A program made the position numbers and the translations under genes. The notes under the pieces are model-generated. The model made no database searches, was not told the DNA's origin, and saw only the letters and a program-made list of their open reading frames with translations. DNA of 28,855 nucleotides, from contig JAFGTH010000065.1 of assembly GCA_016934225.1 (NCBI GenBank), forward strand, positions 1-28,855. Direction: 5' to 3'. Below, one piece after another: positions 1 through 8,113 of the stretch. The first letter of the stretch is position 1; each line of letters opens with the position of its first letter. Source of the DNA: Lentisphaerota bacterium. Lineage in GTDB: Bacteria > Verrucomicrobiota > Kiritimatiellia > UBA8416 > JAFGTH01.

Positions 1-301
1 ACCGTTCCGGCACACTCACGTCATCCGCATCCATCCGGGCCAGATATTCCCCTCGCGCTGCCGCAATGCCGCGATTCAATGATTTTGTCAAGCCCAGATT
101 GTGGTCATTATCAATCAGGCGCAGGCGCGGATCATGATACGAGCTAATAAGTTCGCGGCTGTGATCGGTCGACCCATCGTTGATGATCAGAAATTCGAAA
201 TCAGCGAACGTCTGTCCCAAAATGCTATTGATCGCTTCGCGCACATAGCGTTCGCCGTTATACACCGCCATGAGGACGGTGATTTTCGGAACAGGCATCA
301 T
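1..301 (-). CDS. Family 2 glycosyltransferase, N-terminal part only (runs off the window)
   Basis: This is the first 100 codons of a GT-A fold inverting glycosyltransferase that would move a sugar from a nucleotide donor to a growing glycan in the cytoplasm. The translation starts MMPVPKITVLMAVYNGERYV, shows the nucleotide-binding strand and IINDGSTD, and reaches the metal-binding MDADD near residue 92. The start ATG overlaps the stop of the preceding GT4-methyltransferase gene as ATGA, so translational coupling is likely. It is a close paralog of the GT2 half of the fused protein at 14746-16938, sharing PKITVLM, DFEFLI, DDGSTD/NDGSTD and YLARMDADD at matching spacing. The C-terminal part, and any second domain fused to it as in that paralog, lies outside the window. 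The acceptor and sugar are unknown. Confidence 0.9.
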   Translation of the reverse strand, partial: MMPVPKITVLMAVYNGERYVREAINSILGQTFADFEFLIINDGSTDHSRELISSYHDPRLRLIDNDHNLGLTKSLNRGIAAARGEYLARMDADDVSVPER

Positions 302-2136
302 GCGCGGCTGACCTCTGCCCATATTTCCCCCCAGTTCACCTGGGCGTGCACGATGCGCAGTCCGGCTTGTGCGACTTCGGCTTCGAATTCCCCCTGGCCG
401 TATTCGATGCAATGCGTGGGGTCTAACCGGTAATCCACGCCTAATTCCGCTTTCAACGGCACGCGCCAATCGCGTTCGAATACCGGCACACGAATCAGAA
501 ACTGTTTCGGATCATAGCGCCGTTGCAAGTCCTGGAGAAACGCCACTCGCTGTTCCAAATGTTCCAATACATTCGAAAGCACAATCACATCGATGGGCTG
601 GTCCGGGAGGTCGGTCAAGGCATTGCCGCACACAAAGCGGATATTCTCAGCCGCATAGTGTGCCTGGGCGACGGCGATGTTCTGCGCGGCCAGATCAATC
701 GCATACACGGCTACATTGGCAACTTGCAGCGCAAGATCATGGGCCAGCGCCCCATTGCCGCAACCGACATCCAAGACCCGGCTGCCCGGCGCAATCCGGG
801 CCACAAAAAAATCATGATATTTGATATGCCGGTGTTTCGTATGCAGTCCGTCGCCGTAACGAATCGCCGCGTGGCCTTCGAGCTGATACACCCGGTTGTC
901 CAGATCAAACAGCAGTTTCAACGCTTTGGCCGGAGGCAGCGCCGCTGTTCTGTGGCGAATGGCCGTTGTAAGGGCTGCGGCAAATTGCTCGGCATTCATG
1001 CGTGACACTGTTCGCGCGAACAACGCCTCGGGGGAATAGCCCAATCGGTCAAGCAAGCGATGCTTGAGCGTCCCGGCCCGTCGCCGCATGGTGCGCACAC
1101 CTTTTTGGGCCAGATAGGTCGCATACGGTCTGAGCTTACGAGGCTTCCGAAGATACGCTTCGAACACCTCCAGATAGTGCCGCCCGCATGTTTCGAAGGG
1201 ATACAGCGAACTATGCGCCAGGGCGATTTCCCGATAATGCTCGTAGTGTTCGACCGCTAGCGTGATCTTTTCGGCCAGTTTCCGATCATCGAAATCTTCG
1301 TATTTTTGGAATACGTCATCAGAAACCGGCGCTAACAAATCTGTGGCAAAGAAGCAGAGTTCCGTCATGGCGCCGCTATCGAAACCGACCACCGGCAAAC
1401 CGCAGGCAATCGCCTCGATCACTGAATTCGGGCAGGGCGGATTCAGATGAGAATAGAGAAAAATATCGCTTTGACGCAAAAGCTCGGCAACGTCAGGCAA
1501 TGATAGTGTGGCGATATGCCGAATGTAGGCCCGTTGCAGGTATGATTCAAGTTCAGGATTGACCACCGGGCCAATCACCGTCAGTTCGAACGCGAACTGT
1601 TCAGTGAGCGCATCCAATGCCTTGATCATCGGCTCAAGCATGTCGCGATTCCGAAACCGCCCGGTGGTGATGAACTTGATCACGCGCTGACGGGAATGGG
1701 CCTGCGATGCAGGCGACGGATAAAAGCTCGTTGTGTCAACGCCGTTCAGAATGATGTGATTATTGTCCCGTTCGCCGAACATGGCAAAACATTGCGCCTG
1801 GCTGTAGGCGCTCTGAAAAATTACCGCATCGGCATAGTCGCGATAGATTGTGTGGGATTCCCGGTTAAGGTCGGCATAGGCGGTGCCATGCTTGGAGGGG
1901 TAACACACCCCATCCAGCCGTTGAATGATATAGCCGCCCTGACGCTTGACGATATCGAGTTGCGGGAGGGGAAACGCAATCGGGAAAAAGACGACTTTGG
2001 CCTGCTGTACGGCTGAAAGATACGGATAATTGCGCCGGTCGAGATCGCCCTTGAGATTCTGCATAAAGGTCGCCGCTCCGCCGAGCCAATGCTCCTGTTC
2101 GAATGGAAGATAAATCGCCTTCATGGTCTGTATCAT
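298..2136 (-). CDS. Bifunctional protein: GT4 glycosyltransferase fused to class I SAM methyltransferase
   Basis: The 612-residue product has two enzyme domains. Residues about 5-335 form a GT-B, GT4-type glycosyltransferase: the C-terminal half holds NGVDTTSFYP (131-140) and the E-x7-E type signature PNSVIEAIACGLPVVGFD (237-253). Residues about 410-612 form a SAM-dependent methyltransferase with motif I LDVGCGNG (455-462), an acidic end of strand 2 (YAID), and DVIVLSNVLEHL near 516-527. The likely role is to add a sugar and methylate it or its neighbour, which is an inference. The ATG at 2136 follows AGGGGAA at good spacing, so it is preferred over the in-frame ATG four codons later. It lies 18 bases after the SGNH gene upstream and overlaps the next GT2 gene by 4 bases. 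A linker at 335-400 rich in Arg and Leu joins the domains. Confidence 0.9.
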   Translation of the reverse strand: MIQTMKAIYLPFEQEHWLGGAATFMQNLKGDLDRRNYPYLSAVQQAKVVFFPIAFPLPQLDIVKRQGGYIIQRLDGVCYPSKHGTAYADLNRESHTIYRDYADAVIFQSAYSQAQCFAMFGERDNNHIILNGVDTTSFYPSPASQAHSRQRVIKFITTGRFRNRDMLEPMIKALDALTEQFAFELTVIGPVVNPELESYLQRAYIRHIATLSLPDVAELLRQSDIFLYSHLNPPCPNSVIEAIACGLPVVGFDSGAMTELCFFATDLLAPVSDDVFQKYEDFDDRKLAEKITLAVEHYEHYREIALAHSSLYPFETCGRHYLEVFEAYLRKPRKLRPYATYLAQKGVRTMRRRAGTLKHRLLDRLGYSPEALFARTVSRMNAEQFAAALTTAIRHRTAALPPAKALKLLFDLDNRVYQLEGHAAIRYGDGLHTKHRHIKYHDFFVARIAPGSRVLDVGCGNGALAHDLALQVANVAVYAIDLAAQNIAVAQAHYAAENIRFVCGNALTDLPDQPIDVIVLSNVLEHLEQRVAFLQDLQRRYDPKQFLIRVPVFERDWRVPLKAELGVDYRLDPTHCIEYGQGEFEAEVAQAGLRIVHAQVNWGEIWAEVSRA

Positions 2137-2154
2137 CCGCGTTCCCCTAAAGTG

Positions 2155-3864
2155 TCATTGATGAAACGTTGTCGCGATACGTTCGCCGATCAGGTGATAG
2201 CCTTCAGGAGTGTAATGCAAATCGCCGGCCCAGAAAAGGGGGATTCGAAACACCATCTCTTCGAAAATCGGCGTCATGTCCAATGTCTCGAATCCAAGCC
2301 CCTGAAGTTCCTGTCCCAGCATCATTCGAATCTGTTCCTCGCTTGCGATCAGATTCGGGAACCAACGATCGAATTCCAGACGCTGATCCGAGGGGATCTC
2401 ACGAAAATAGGGGGCCAGGATTTGAAGCCGTGTCGGCAACATGACAAAGCGCACAGTAACACCTGTTTGCTGGGCGGTGGACTGAATATCTTGCAACAGT
2501 TCCCGAACGTGCAGACGCCGTTTTTCAAGCCACGTTATGGTTCGAAACTCCGCGAAATTACCTTGATCGAATGCAAAGGGCTGGCCCTGGTAGAGCGGAA
2601 TGGTGAAAAAGTGCGGATACCAGCCATCCGTGCGTTGACGTTCTGACGCAATCGTTGCGACATCATCTTCCGTTACAAGCGGATAGACTGGCTGCGTTGT
2701 TGTTATTCGTTTGGCAGAGATCGTTCGCGCAAGGGACGCCAGACGAACGAGCGCCGTTAACCGTGCGTGAAAGGCAACTTCCGAAAATTGCGCCGCATGG
2801 CGGCGGCGCGCCAAGAAATTGGTCAAATCCAGACTGATATCGTTCCCAAGATAGAGCAAAATATAGACGAATTTTCCTTGAAACCGCTCCGACTGCGGCA
2901 GGCCCTGGGTTAAGTACCGTAAAATTCCGGCATACTGTCCTAAGCCATACCCCTCGTTGGCGGCAACATAGGTTTTCAGATGGGTCAACGCTTCGAGACG
3001 CACCGGAATGCTGTGCGCGAATCCGGCGGCATTGGCGCGCCCGAACGAATCGCCGATGAACAGCGCCTCAGCTTCGTGTAACGCGTGCTGATTGGGCCAG
3101 CCAAGTTCGTCCGGCTGAGGCCAGGCAAGTTCAAGAGAATGCAAGGGGAGATTGTAGGTGGCATAAATGTCGCCAGGGCGTCCGGCGGTGGCTAATGGCG
3201 AAAGAATATATCCATCGAAGGGCTGACGATATCGGGGATGACTGTTCTGATCGAAGACGCCGGCCGAATAATAATAATCACGTACCCGTTGACTGAAAAA
3301 TGGCAGATGATAGCCGTACCGATAGACCAGCACATCGAGCACACAGGCCGTCGCGTACAGGATGCCAAGTGAAAACACAAGCAGACCCAGGCGATAGAAG
3401 AGTGTTTTGCGATCCGCCCCAGGCGTGATGGTCGTCAGTACCATGCCAATCAAGCTAACGCCCAATAATGCGACCAAAATCCGCAGCCATCCTGCCGAAA
3501 ACGCGAGAAAATGCCGGGCGACCCAGAAGACGCCAACCGAGAGCAGCAGATGGACGCCTGCCAGGCACAGTCCGAACGAGAAGCGTTGGCGGGGATTCAG
3601 CGTCGCCATGTTTCGAGAGCAGACGCTGCTGGCGAGCCATGCGCGCACGCGCGCGAAAAATGTCAGGAGTATGGCGAGCAGCAGCACAAGGTAACTGGCT
3701 GTTACGGCGTGGCGCAGCACTGGTGTCGAGAAATGACCGTTTTGGTCCCCGGAAAAATAGTCGACCCCATATTCGCCAATGCGGATCACAGCAAACATTG
3801 CCAATGCTCCAAGTAGCATCCATTGATATTTTTGTCCTTTCCTTATGAAATCCTTAATTTGCAT
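2155..3864 (-). CDS. Membrane-anchored SGNH/GDSL-type hydrolase or O-acyltransferase accessory protein
   Basis: The 569-residue protein has an N-terminal membrane region (about six hydrophobic segments between residues 15 and 185) followed by an extracytoplasmic SGNH domain. Block I is FIGDSFGRA (269-277, Ser273), block III is LGND (339-342), and the catalytic Asp-His pair is GDLHYTPEGYHLI with D548 and H550. SGNH proteins of this layout, like the AlgX/AlgJ and DltD groups, remove or move acetyl or other acyl groups on exported glycans; which one applies here is not known. Residues 28-48 carry the motif R-x2-E-x7-GD-x-N-G-x3-TP that is also found in the proteins at 4829-7039 and 12146-13417. 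The start has ATAAGG 9 bases upstream. The gene is preceded by a 132-base gap holding a hairpin and ends 18 bases before the next start. Confidence 0.85.
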   Translation of the reverse strand: MQIKDFIRKGQKYQWMLLGALAMFAVIRIGEYGVDYFSGDQNGHFSTPVLRHAVTASYLVLLLAILLTFFARVRAWLASSVCSRNMATLNPRQRFSFGLCLAGVHLLLSVGVFWVARHFLAFSAGWLRILVALLGVSLIGMVLTTITPGADRKTLFYRLGLLVFSLGILYATACVLDVLVYRYGYHLPFFSQRVRDYYYSAGVFDQNSHPRYRQPFDGYILSPLATAGRPGDIYATYNLPLHSLELAWPQPDELGWPNQHALHEAEALFIGDSFGRANAAGFAHSIPVRLEALTHLKTYVAANEGYGLGQYAGILRYLTQGLPQSERFQGKFVYILLYLGNDISLDLTNFLARRRHAAQFSEVAFHARLTALVRLASLARTISAKRITTTQPVYPLVTEDDVATIASERQRTDGWYPHFFTIPLYQGQPFAFDQGNFAEFRTITWLEKRRLHVRELLQDIQSTAQQTGVTVRFVMLPTRLQILAPYFREIPSDQRLEFDRWFPNLIASEEQIRMMLGQELQGLGFETLDMTPIFEEMVFRIPLFWAGDLHYTPEGYHLIGERIATTFHQ

Positions 3865-3943
3865 AGGTAATACCTTATTTCTTTTCGAAGTAGTCCGTCT
3901 GAACCAGTGAAAGATGCCGAAATGACGGAGGAGTTGTTGTTCA

Positions 3944-3967
3944 TTCCACGCTCTGCGTCGCGTGGAA
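3944..3967. repeat. Short REP-like palindrome in the intergenic gap
   Basis: The sequence ttccacgc, an 8-base loop, then gcgtggaa forms a perfect 8-bp stem in the 132-base gap between the DPM1-like gene and the SGNH gene. No run of T follows on the minus strand, so a classical intrinsic terminator is not supported. From memory, CCACGCTCTGCGT palindromes are common dispersed repeats in several environmental proteobacteria. Only one copy is visible here. Confidence 0.5.
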
Positions 3968-3996
3968 CAAGCACCTGTCCTTATTTCCGATAATGT

Positions 3997-4767
3997 CTAT
4001 TCCTGTGGCTTTTGGAAAATGGCACAGTTGGCGAGATGGCGCTTGTGCAAAATAAATTTTCCCATGACCATAAGCGTTGACAATCCATAAGTTAAACTTC
4101 TATGAAAATTGATTGACGAGGCTTCTGCAAAGTAGCGCGTAGGGACGGGGACATCACCAATCCGAAAACCATAGAAGACGGCTTGAGCTAAAAATTCCGT
4201 GTCAAAGACAAAATCATCTGAATTCTGATGATATGGAATGGTTTCCAACACTTGGCGTGTATACGCGCGAAAACCAGAATGAAAATCTCCAAGGTTCTGA
4301 CCGAGTACCATATTTTCCATAATGGTTAAAGAACGATTACTGATATATTTATACATGGGCATTCCCCCCTGCAATGCCTCATGACGGCTTCGAATCCGCG
4401 AGCCAAGAATCACGTCACATACTTCTGTTGCAAGGAATCCTAAGGCATAAGGAATTAAGCGACTATCGTATTGATAATCTGGATGAATCATAATAACTGC
4501 GTCAGCCCCTGCGCGTAATGCGGCGTCATAGCAAGTTTTTTGATTGGCGCCATAGCCGCGATTCTTTTCATGACAGAGCACGGTCAATCCCAATTTTTGG
4601 GCAATTTCAACCGTTCGATCTGTGCTGGCATCGTCTGTTAATATGATCTCATCTACACTGCCAGGGGGAATATCACGGATGGTCTTCTCAAGTGTCAATT
4701 CGGCATTATACGCTGGCATAACTACAATAACACGTTGAAATGTTTTACGCTGCGCTTTATTGAGCAT
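3997..4767 (-). CDS. DPM1-like family 2 glycosyltransferase (polyprenyl-phosphate sugar synthase type)
   Basis: The 256-residue protein resembles dolichyl-phosphate mannose synthase DPM1 and its bacterial relatives, which load one sugar onto a polyprenyl phosphate at the cytoplasmic face of the membrane. Visible marks are VVMPAYNAELTLEKTI (15-30), the TDDASTD nucleotide loop (44-50), HPDYQY (95-100) at the metal-binding position, and NLGDFHSGFRAY, typical of this subfamily. It lacks the two C-terminal membrane helices of GtrB-type enzymes, so it is probably a peripheral protein. The start has AGAGGA about 9 bases upstream. It follows a GT39-like membrane transferase by 61 bases. The pair fits a donor synthase plus a periplasmic-side GT-C enzyme that uses the lipid-linked sugar. 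The actual sugar cannot be read from the sequence. Confidence 0.87.
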   Translation of the reverse strand: MLNKAQRKTFQRVIVVMPAYNAELTLEKTIRDIPPGSVDEIILTDDASTDRTVEIAQKLGLTVLCHEKNRGYGANQKTCYDAALRAGADAVIMIHPDYQYDSRLIPYALGFLATEVCDVILGSRIRSRHEALQGGMPMYKYISNRSLTIMENMVLGQNLGDFHSGFRAYTRQVLETIPYHQNSDDFVFDTEFLAQAVFYGFRIGDVPVPTRYFAEASSINFHRSLTYGLSTLMVMGKFILHKRHLANCAIFQKPQE

Positions 4768-4828
4768 GTACGAATTCCTCTTCAGTCATGATATGTGAAA
4801 ATCGAATTTAAAGCAGCATCACATTTTT

Positions 4829-7039
4829 TTATTGGTGATGTTTTCGGCATAAAAAAATGTGATGAAAATCTATCATCTGATTCACGCTGGTACATTGCAG
4901 ATCTGAATGAAGCTCTGCAAATATTTTCTTGAATCTCTCTGGGTACGCAGTGATCATATACATCTGTTCAAGTTGCTGAAAAACATGAGGATCAATATAA
5001 TATAGCCGTTGATAAGGGATGTCAAATTTTTCCAAATAACGCGTGATGGACCTCCCATCCACCTCTTCATCATAAGCGACAATCACAGGGATGTTTGGAT
5101 CATAAACATGCTGTGCAAACCCCCTGACAAGTGCTAATGGATGGAAATCAGTTTGATAATAATTATAAAAAATATCTTGTACACGTCTAATCTCGATATT
5201 ATCCTGTAAATTACGCTCTCGTACGAATTGATTCCGCTTATGAATGCCTTCGATAAACATCCAATAATGATATCCGCTGAATAACATCAGAATGATCCAT
5301 ACCTGAAGTGTTTTGCTTTGAAAAGACAATGCCGTAAAGTTATAGAGAAAAAGATAGACACTAATCGCCGCCCATAAGGCAAAGATCGGTGTCAAATTGA
5401 CAAATATGCGCGTTAAAGGCATATCACCTCTGATAAAACTGAGCATAAACGGCATGAATAATAATCCGATACAGAGTACATACTTCGAAAGAAAAAGACG
5501 ATTTTTTTGCATGGGTTGAATCAGAAAGATCGTGCTACTGCCGAGGAGTGCCATCACGATCAAAAGCAAACGATCAGAGATAAAATATTGAAATGTTACC
5601 GGCATTAACTCCCTGATAATAAAAAAATTAAAAAATCCATGACTTTGCAATACGCTCTTTGTAACCACTCCATCGGCTTTTACGCTTGGAAGCACAGGCA
5701 AATAAAGTACAAACGCAAGTAAAACAGACAAGCCTATCAACAATACAAGAATAAGCATACGACTAGTCTGTTTGTGTATTTTGAGGAAAGTATAGAGCGT
5801 GTATGAAGCGCGTTTATGACGGTTCTCAATGTAATAACTATATAACCATGCTATACAATAAAATATCGCAATCGTTATCAGATAATAAAGATTCAGTGGA
5901 ATCGTATATAATGATAAACTCGCAAGTCCTATAATCCATAAGGCATCGCTTCGATTTCCATGATCTATGAAGTTCCAAACATAATATAATAGCATAGATA
6001 GCAACATCATGCTTAAAGCATAGCCTCTGATCTGGACGACAACATTATAGAAAGGTAGGGTTGTCACAAGGATAAGAATCGCACAAAGACCAATAAACCG
6101 ATTGAAAAATCGTAAACAGATACGATAGATGTAAAATATCGCACAGAGGCTGTATCCTAAAACAGACAAACGCATGACGCCAGGAATATCCATTAAGGTA
6201 TAGATATCTTTGATCCCCAATAACTTCATATAGATGTTACTCAGAACATCAAAAAAAACATGATTATTGGTTGTATGATAATCGGTCACGGTTTTGATGA
6301 GGGGGACGAAAATAAATGTTTGCAGGGCATTGACTTCATCATACCAAAAATCTGAAGTGAGATACTGCGTCACTACATAGACCATGAATGGAGCAACAAA
6401 CAAAATGGGAAGCATGACTTCATAAAAAAGCTGCCTTTGCTGATGATGTTGATAAAAAAGCGCTGGTTGTTTGATAGACTCATTATCATCAAGAGCATAT
6501 AATGCTTCAAGACGAGAACGGTTAGGAAAAAATATACAGTTTCCCCATAAGATCATGCCCAAAAGAACAAGATATCCAAATTTCACATCTAAATGAAAAT
6601 AAGGTACCAGACACAGAACAACGATTGGAATCGCATGGCGTGCCCATCTCCAATAGATTGTCATTGGGAAAACACATGCCGTTATCCCTAAAATAATGCT
6701 GTTTCCTGAGTTTACTATCAAAGTGAGACTCCAAAGATAGAAAAACATTATTTTGATCATGCAATTTGCGGAATCAGAGATATCGGATGACAAAGAACGA
6801 TGATAACAATCCTTGATACTTTGGATGATCAACAAGGATAAGGAAAACAGAATGGTTTTATAACTTATTGATAACACGAATGAGATTATTGGACTTGTCA
6901 ATTTGCCATTCCCATCCCCGAACAAGATATCCGTAACATACTCGCTTGCTCGCATGAACAGCAAAATGAGAAATAATCCACCAAAAAGATTATTCTTTCT
7001 TTGATCTGGTGCCCATTGTTTTATCAACATGGTAAACAT
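4829..7039 (-). CDS. Multi-membrane GT39-like (PMT/ArnT-type) glycosyltransferase with extra N-terminal module
   Basis: The protein has about 736 residues and well over ten hydrophobic segments. The catalytic-loop signature of GT39-type GT-C enzymes, FWYDEVNALQT, lies near residue 233. In ArnT/PMT proteins it sits within the first 60 residues, so about 200 extra residues precede the transferase core. That extension contains the motif R-x2-E-x7-GD-x-N-G-K-x-T-S-P (residues 30-50) shared with two SGNH proteins of this locus, plus more membrane segments. The C-terminal 120 residues are soluble. The enzyme probably moves a polyprenyl-phosphate-linked sugar to a glycan outside the membrane, with the DPM1-like neighbour as donor maker. 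The ATG at 7039 has GAGGG 8 bases upstream; an in-frame ATG at 7069 lacks a ribosome site. The gene is visibly more AT-rich than its upstream neighbours, which suggests separate acquisition. Confidence 0.82.
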   Translation of the reverse strand: MFTMLIKQWAPDQRKNNLFGGLFLILLFMRASEYVTDILFGDGNGKLTSPIISFVLSISYKTILFSLSLLIIQSIKDCYHRSLSSDISDSANCMIKIMFFYLWSLTLIVNSGNSIILGITACVFPMTIYWRWARHAIPIVVLCLVPYFHLDVKFGYLVLLGMILWGNCIFFPNRSRLEALYALDDNESIKQPALFYQHHQQRQLFYEVMLPILFVAPFMVYVVTQYLTSDFWYDEVNALQTFIFVPLIKTVTDYHTTNNHVFFDVLSNIYMKLLGIKDIYTLMDIPGVMRLSVLGYSLCAIFYIYRICLRFFNRFIGLCAILILVTTLPFYNVVVQIRGYALSMMLLSMLLYYVWNFIDHGNRSDALWIIGLASLSLYTIPLNLYYLITIAIFYCIAWLYSYYIENRHKRASYTLYTFLKIHKQTSRMLILVLLIGLSVLLAFVLYLPVLPSVKADGVVTKSVLQSHGFFNFFIIRELMPVTFQYFISDRLLLIVMALLGSSTIFLIQPMQKNRLFLSKYVLCIGLLFMPFMLSFIRGDMPLTRIFVNLTPIFALWAAISVYLFLYNFTALSFQSKTLQVWIILMLFSGYHYWMFIEGIHKRNQFVRERNLQDNIEIRRVQDIFYNYYQTDFHPLALVRGFAQHVYDPNIPVIVAYDEEVDGRSITRYLEKFDIPYQRLYYIDPHVFQQLEQMYMITAYPERFKKIFAELHSDLQCTSVNQMIDFHHIFLCRKHHQ

Positions 7040-7078
7040 AGGATGTGCCCTCACATCACAATAAGACATTCGATGTTA

Positions 7079-8113
7079 TCAGACATCAGTTGAACATAAT
7101 TTTCTAAACAGAGTCGCATATTGCCCCGCCACCACCACTGTCGAATACTTCTGCATCGCGTGGCGACTTTGGTTAGACCAGGTTTTGAGCAGTTGGCGAT
7201 CCTCGCAAATGGCATCCAACGCATTCTGCCACGCTTGCAACGAATCACAAATGCGCCCTCCTTGCCCTGGCGTTCCAATCGCCTCACGATACGAGGGGAC
7301 AGGGGATGCCAGCGCTGGAACGCCCTGTGCCATGAAGACTCCGATTTTAAATAAACTATGCCCTTTATTATACGGGGTATCCAGCGAACGGCAGGAAATG
7401 CAACATTCTCCGTCAAGAATCCTTTCAGGAAACGATTGATATGTCCAAGGGGTGAACCGATACGGGAACTTACGTTTGAAGCAAAAAAACGAATCACGCA
7501 GTTTTGGACGAGGTGGGCTGGTGATGATGACCAACTCCATTTTTCTTTTTCGCAAGAGTGGTAAGAGTGGTCCCAGTTCGTAAGACTTCTGCGCAGCACC
7601 GCTCCATATCGCTCGTATCTGAGGGCGATCAAAGTCGTCTAAAGATTTTGTATAGCGAAAATGCCGCAAGTCGATCGAATCAGAGACATATTCGACCCAT
7701 GAATGAAAATCTTTCGCACGATCAGCGATGTTCTGCGACGCACAGGTCACCACATCACACACTTCAACCATGCGCCTGGCCTCGGCAACCTGCTCAGAAC
7801 CGGTGCCATATCCCCCTGGAAAGGTTTCGGTTTCATCGAAATAGTTCACGCAGAGATCAAAAACAATCTTACGTCCCCTGGCCTTTTGCCGCTTGGCCAA
7901 TTGATAGGCTGCTTCATTCTGACTACGGACAAAGACAGCAATATCAGCGTCAGCATCAGATTCATTCACCAGGCAGGTGATGCCCCGCTCTTCGAGATAC
8001 GGAAGTAATTGTAGGCAGCGAATCCATACTGAAGCGCCCATCCGGTTATAATCGCGATGCGCAACCGGGATAAACCATGTAACCGTCAGATTCGCTTTCG
8101 GACGTTGCGCCAT
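7079..8113 (-). CDS. GT4-like (GT-B fold) glycosyltransferase, divergent
   Basis: The product from the chosen start has 344 residues. The N-terminal half (WFIPVAHRDYNRMGASVWIR onward) looks like the acceptor domain of a GT-B enzyme. The C-terminal half has FKIGVFMAQGVPALASPVPSYREAI at about 255-279, which matches the sugar-nucleotide-binding region of GT4 enzymes. In most GT4 proteins a Glu stands about 8 residues before the second conserved Glu. Here the first is not evident (IGVFMAQG), so the mechanism or fold assignment is less certain. The open frame extends upstream to 8221, but that would overlap the preceding gene by 136 bases. The ATG at 8113 gives a 28-base overlap and begins just before the first beta strand. 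No strong Shine-Dalgarno site is seen. It ends 39 bases before the GT39-like gene. Confidence 0.78.
   Translation of the reverse strand: MAQRPKANLTVTWFIPVAHRDYNRMGASVWIRCLQLLPYLEERGITCLVNESDADADIAVFVRSQNEAAYQLAKRQKARGRKIVFDLCVNYFDETETFPGGYGTGSEQVAEARRMVEVCDVVTCASQNIADRAKDFHSWVEYVSDSIDLRHFRYTKSLDDFDRPQIRAIWSGAAQKSYELGPLLPLLRKRKMELVIITSPPRPKLRDSFFCFKRKFPYRFTPWTYQSFPERILDGECCISCRSLDTPYNKGHSLFKIGVFMAQGVPALASPVPSYREAIGTPGQGGRICDSLQAWQNALDAICEDRQLLKTWSNQSRHAMQKYSTVVVAGQYATLFRKLCSTDV

Noticed and set aside
101..1450. Several plus-strand frames opposite the GT2 and GT4-methyltransferase genes
   Set aside because: They are antisense to genes with clear catalytic motifs and contain no motif of their own.
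3407..3848. Cluster of overlapping frames of 95-126 codons on both strands
   Set aside because: They lie over the membrane region of the SGNH gene, where GC-rich codons leave other frames open; Arg/Ser-rich composition is typical of shadow frames.
4817..4840. CATCAC/GTGATG hairpin at the end of the GT39-like gene
   Set aside because: A 6-bp stem with a 12-base loop that overlaps the stop codon and has no T-run in the right place; too weak to call a terminator.
7051..7632. 193-codon minus-strand frame within the divergent GT4-like gene
   Set aside because: Composition is Arg/Trp/Cys-rich and it is nested in a gene with a recognisable donor-binding motif.
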